From positions 1 through 64,000 of the forward strand of contig CAUBDX010000006.1 in the NCBI GenBank assembly GCA_958434805.1: a stretch of DNA of 64,000 nucleotides, read 5' to 3'. Origin of the DNA: an uncultured Phocaeicola sp. Lineage in GTDB: Bacteria; Bacteroidota; Bacteroidia; Bacteroidales; Bacteroidaceae. This document shows, piece by piece, positions 62,693 through 64,000 of this stretch. Each line of letters opens with the position of its first letter. Within the stretch, counting starts at the first letter, position 1. Under the pieces are notes generated by a model. It saw only the letters and a list, made by a program, of their open reading frames with translations. It had not been told where the DNA came from and did not search any database. A program made the position numbers and the translations under genes.

Positions 62693-63271
62693 TTAGTCTT
62701 TCTTTTCAGCTTTCGGAGCTTCCGGCTTTGCGGGTTTCTTCGGAGCTGCGGCTTTTTTCGGAGCCAATGAAATAGTCATTCGCTTTCCTTCCAAAAGAGG
62801 CATCTGTTCTACCTTTGCATATTCCTCCAAGTCGTTGGCAAAACGCAGCAATAAAACTTCGCCTTGTTCTTTGAACAGGATAGAACGTCCTTTAAAGAAA
62901 ACATAAGCTTTCACTTTATCGCCATCCTGCAAAAAACCGACAGCGTGTTTCAGCTTGAAGTTATAATCGTGTTCGTCAGTCTGAGGTCCGAAACGGATTT
63001 CCTTCACATTCACTTTCACCTGTTTTGCTTTTTGCTCCTTTGCACGTTTCTTCAGCTGATAAAGAAACTTAGAATAATCTATAATTCTACAAACGGGAGG
63101 AACAGCATTGGGTGAAATTTCTACTAAATCAGCTTCATGTTCTTCCGCCATTCTCAAAGCCTGAGCTATTGGATAAACTGCTGACTCAACCTCATCGCCC
63201 ACGATACGGACTTCTTTGGCACGAATCTGTTCATTGATTCTGTGTTGCCCTTTTAAAGTATCATTCTTCAT
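62693..63271 (-). CDS. infC: Translation initiation factor IF-3
   Basis: IF-3 keeps 30S subunits free and checks start-codon pairing. The 192-residue chain has the N-terminal domain ([32 protein letters not shown]) and C-terminal domain ([18 protein letters not shown]). It ends in an Ala/Lys/Pro-rich tail seen in many Bacteroidetes. It starts with ATG rather than the rare ATT used in E. coli. Confidence 0.97.
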   Translation of the reverse strand: MKNDTLKGQHRINEQIRAKEVRIVGDEVESAVYPIAQALRMAEEHEADLVEISPNAVPPVCRIIDYSKFLYQLKKRAKEQKAKQVKVNVKEIRFGPQTDEHDYNFKLKHAVGFLQDGDKVKAYVFFKGRSILFKEQGEVLLLRFANDLEEYAKVEQMPLLEGKRMTISLAPKKAAAPKKPAKPEAPKAEKKD

Positions 63272-63374
63272 TAAAATTCTTCTTCCTAAGTTTGTTTTTT
63301 AGAGTTATAAATTATTTTTTTGTCTTTACATTTTTGCGGAAGTTTATTTCACCTTCCGCAACTTGGCTGCAAAG

Positions 63375-64000
63375 TTACCATTTATTTATCATATTATGAA
63401 CTTCTTCTGCAATATTTTTTGCAAAATCTGCTATTTTCATGCTTCCTTTATCGCCTTCTCCCTGCTTACGAACTGAAACTTCACCGTTTTCAGCTTCTTT
63501 CTCTCCTACAATCAGCATATAAGGGATGCGTTTCATTTCGTTATCGCGAATCTTACGGCCGATTTTTTCGTTACGGTCGTCAACGATGGCACGGATGTCG
63601 CTCTTACGCAATTCCAGACGGACCTGATCAGCATATTCGTTGAATTTTTCTGAAATAGGAAGGATGGCTACCTGATCAGGAGTCAGCCACAACGGGAACT
63701 TACCGGCAGTATGTTCAATCAACACGGCTACGAAACGTTCCATTGAACCGAAGGGAGCGCGGTGAATCATAACCGGACGGTGCTTCTGATTATCAGAGCC
63801 CATGTATTCCAACTGGAAGCGTTCAGGCAAGTTATAGTCTACCTGAATAGTTCCCAACTGCCAACGGCGTCCGATGGCATCTTTCACCATGAAGTCGAGT
63901 TTAGGACCATAGAATGCAGCTTCGCCGTATTCTACTTTTGCCTTCAGACCTTTTTCTTCACAAGCTTCCACGATGGCCTGTTCTGCTCTTTCCCAGTTTT
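63375..64000 (-). CDS. thrS: Threonyl-tRNA synthetase, 3' part
   Basis: This class II synthetase charges tRNA-Thr. Only the C-terminal ~208 codons are inside the window; the frame stays open through base 64000 ([17 protein letters not shown]). Visible parts are [15 protein letters not shown] and [15 protein letters not shown] of the catalytic core, motif 3 ([18 protein letters not shown]) and the anticodon-binding domain ([17 protein letters not shown]). It heads the thrS-infC-rpmI-rplT operon. Confidence 0.96.
   Translation of the reverse strand, partial: NWERAEQAIVEACEEKGLKAKVEYGEAAFYGPKLDFMVKDAIGRRWQLGTIQVDYNLPERFQLEYMGSDNQKHRPVMIHRAPFGSMERFVAVLIEHTAGKFPLWLTPDQVAILPISEKFNEYADQVRLELRKSDIRAIVDDRNEKIGRKIRDNEMKRIPYMLIVGEKEAENGEVSVRKQGEGDKGSMKIADFAKNIAEEVHNMINKW

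Overview
The window looks like the chromosome of a gut Bacteroidales, most likely Bacteroides or Phocaeicola. The evidence is a SusC/SusD pair with an STN-domain receptor and its ECF sigma/FecR regulators, GH89, GH123, GH109-like and GH2 glycosidases, a lipoprotein BamA-like porin, a DksA lacking most zinc cysteines, and repeated TAnnTTTG (-7) promoter elements. There are no rRNA or tRNA genes and no CRISPR array.

Layout. (1) 0.7-6.7 kb, minus strand: a compact operon DUF4286-ruvC-pulA-ABC ATPase-trkH. (2) 6.8-18 kb: acyl-CoA ligase, BamA-like lipoprotein, SpoU methyltransferase, and the cluster ileS-dksA-lspA-DUF4296 lipoprotein-hypothetical. (3) 18.2-26.7 kb: lutABC, a TonB receptor paired with a secreted acid-phosphatase-like enzyme, and a LuxR regulator coupled to a hemerythrin (RIC-like) protein. 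(4) 27.2-32.2 kb: a GC-richer island with an AraC regulator, MBL hydrolase, cupin and two translationally coupled radical SAM proteins of the 'mobile pair A/B' kind, next to a dead integrase and tandem repeats. (5) 32.4-36 kb: GH89 and a secreted EEP-family hydrolase. (6) 36-51.3 kb: a polysaccharide utilization locus (sigma, FecR, SusC, SusD, GH123, GH2, broken esterase) lying between two nearly identical ~570 bp direct repeats. Each repeat is the 5' part of a GH109-like gene; copy 1 is cut off at its 3' side and copy 2 carries an 11 bp deletion. (7) 51.6-55.7 kb: alcohol dehydrogenase, a frameshifted GxxExxY gene inside inverted and tandem repeats, an AlaX-like protein, a nuclease and an EFR1 ferredoxin. 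(8) 55.9-61.8 kb, minus strand: K+ channel, histidine kinase, second trkH, a 37-residue membrane peptide and an NtrC-type regulator. Two sigma-54-type promoters and three similar palindromes suggest one K+ regulon. (9) 61.9-64 kb: thrS-infC-rpmI-rplT, with thrS running off the window.

How it fits together. The GH89, GH123 and GH109-like enzymes all act on N-acetylhexosamine-capped glycans, which points to host mucin or glycolipid foraging, though the 3' part of this locus is decaying. The strongest leads for something little described are the radical SAM pair cassette, the sigma-54 K+ regulon with its small peptide, the PUL held between repeats that could regenerate an intact gene, the repeat-embedded GxxExxY gene, and a GC-rich element with terminal inverted repeats at 55.7-55.85 kb.
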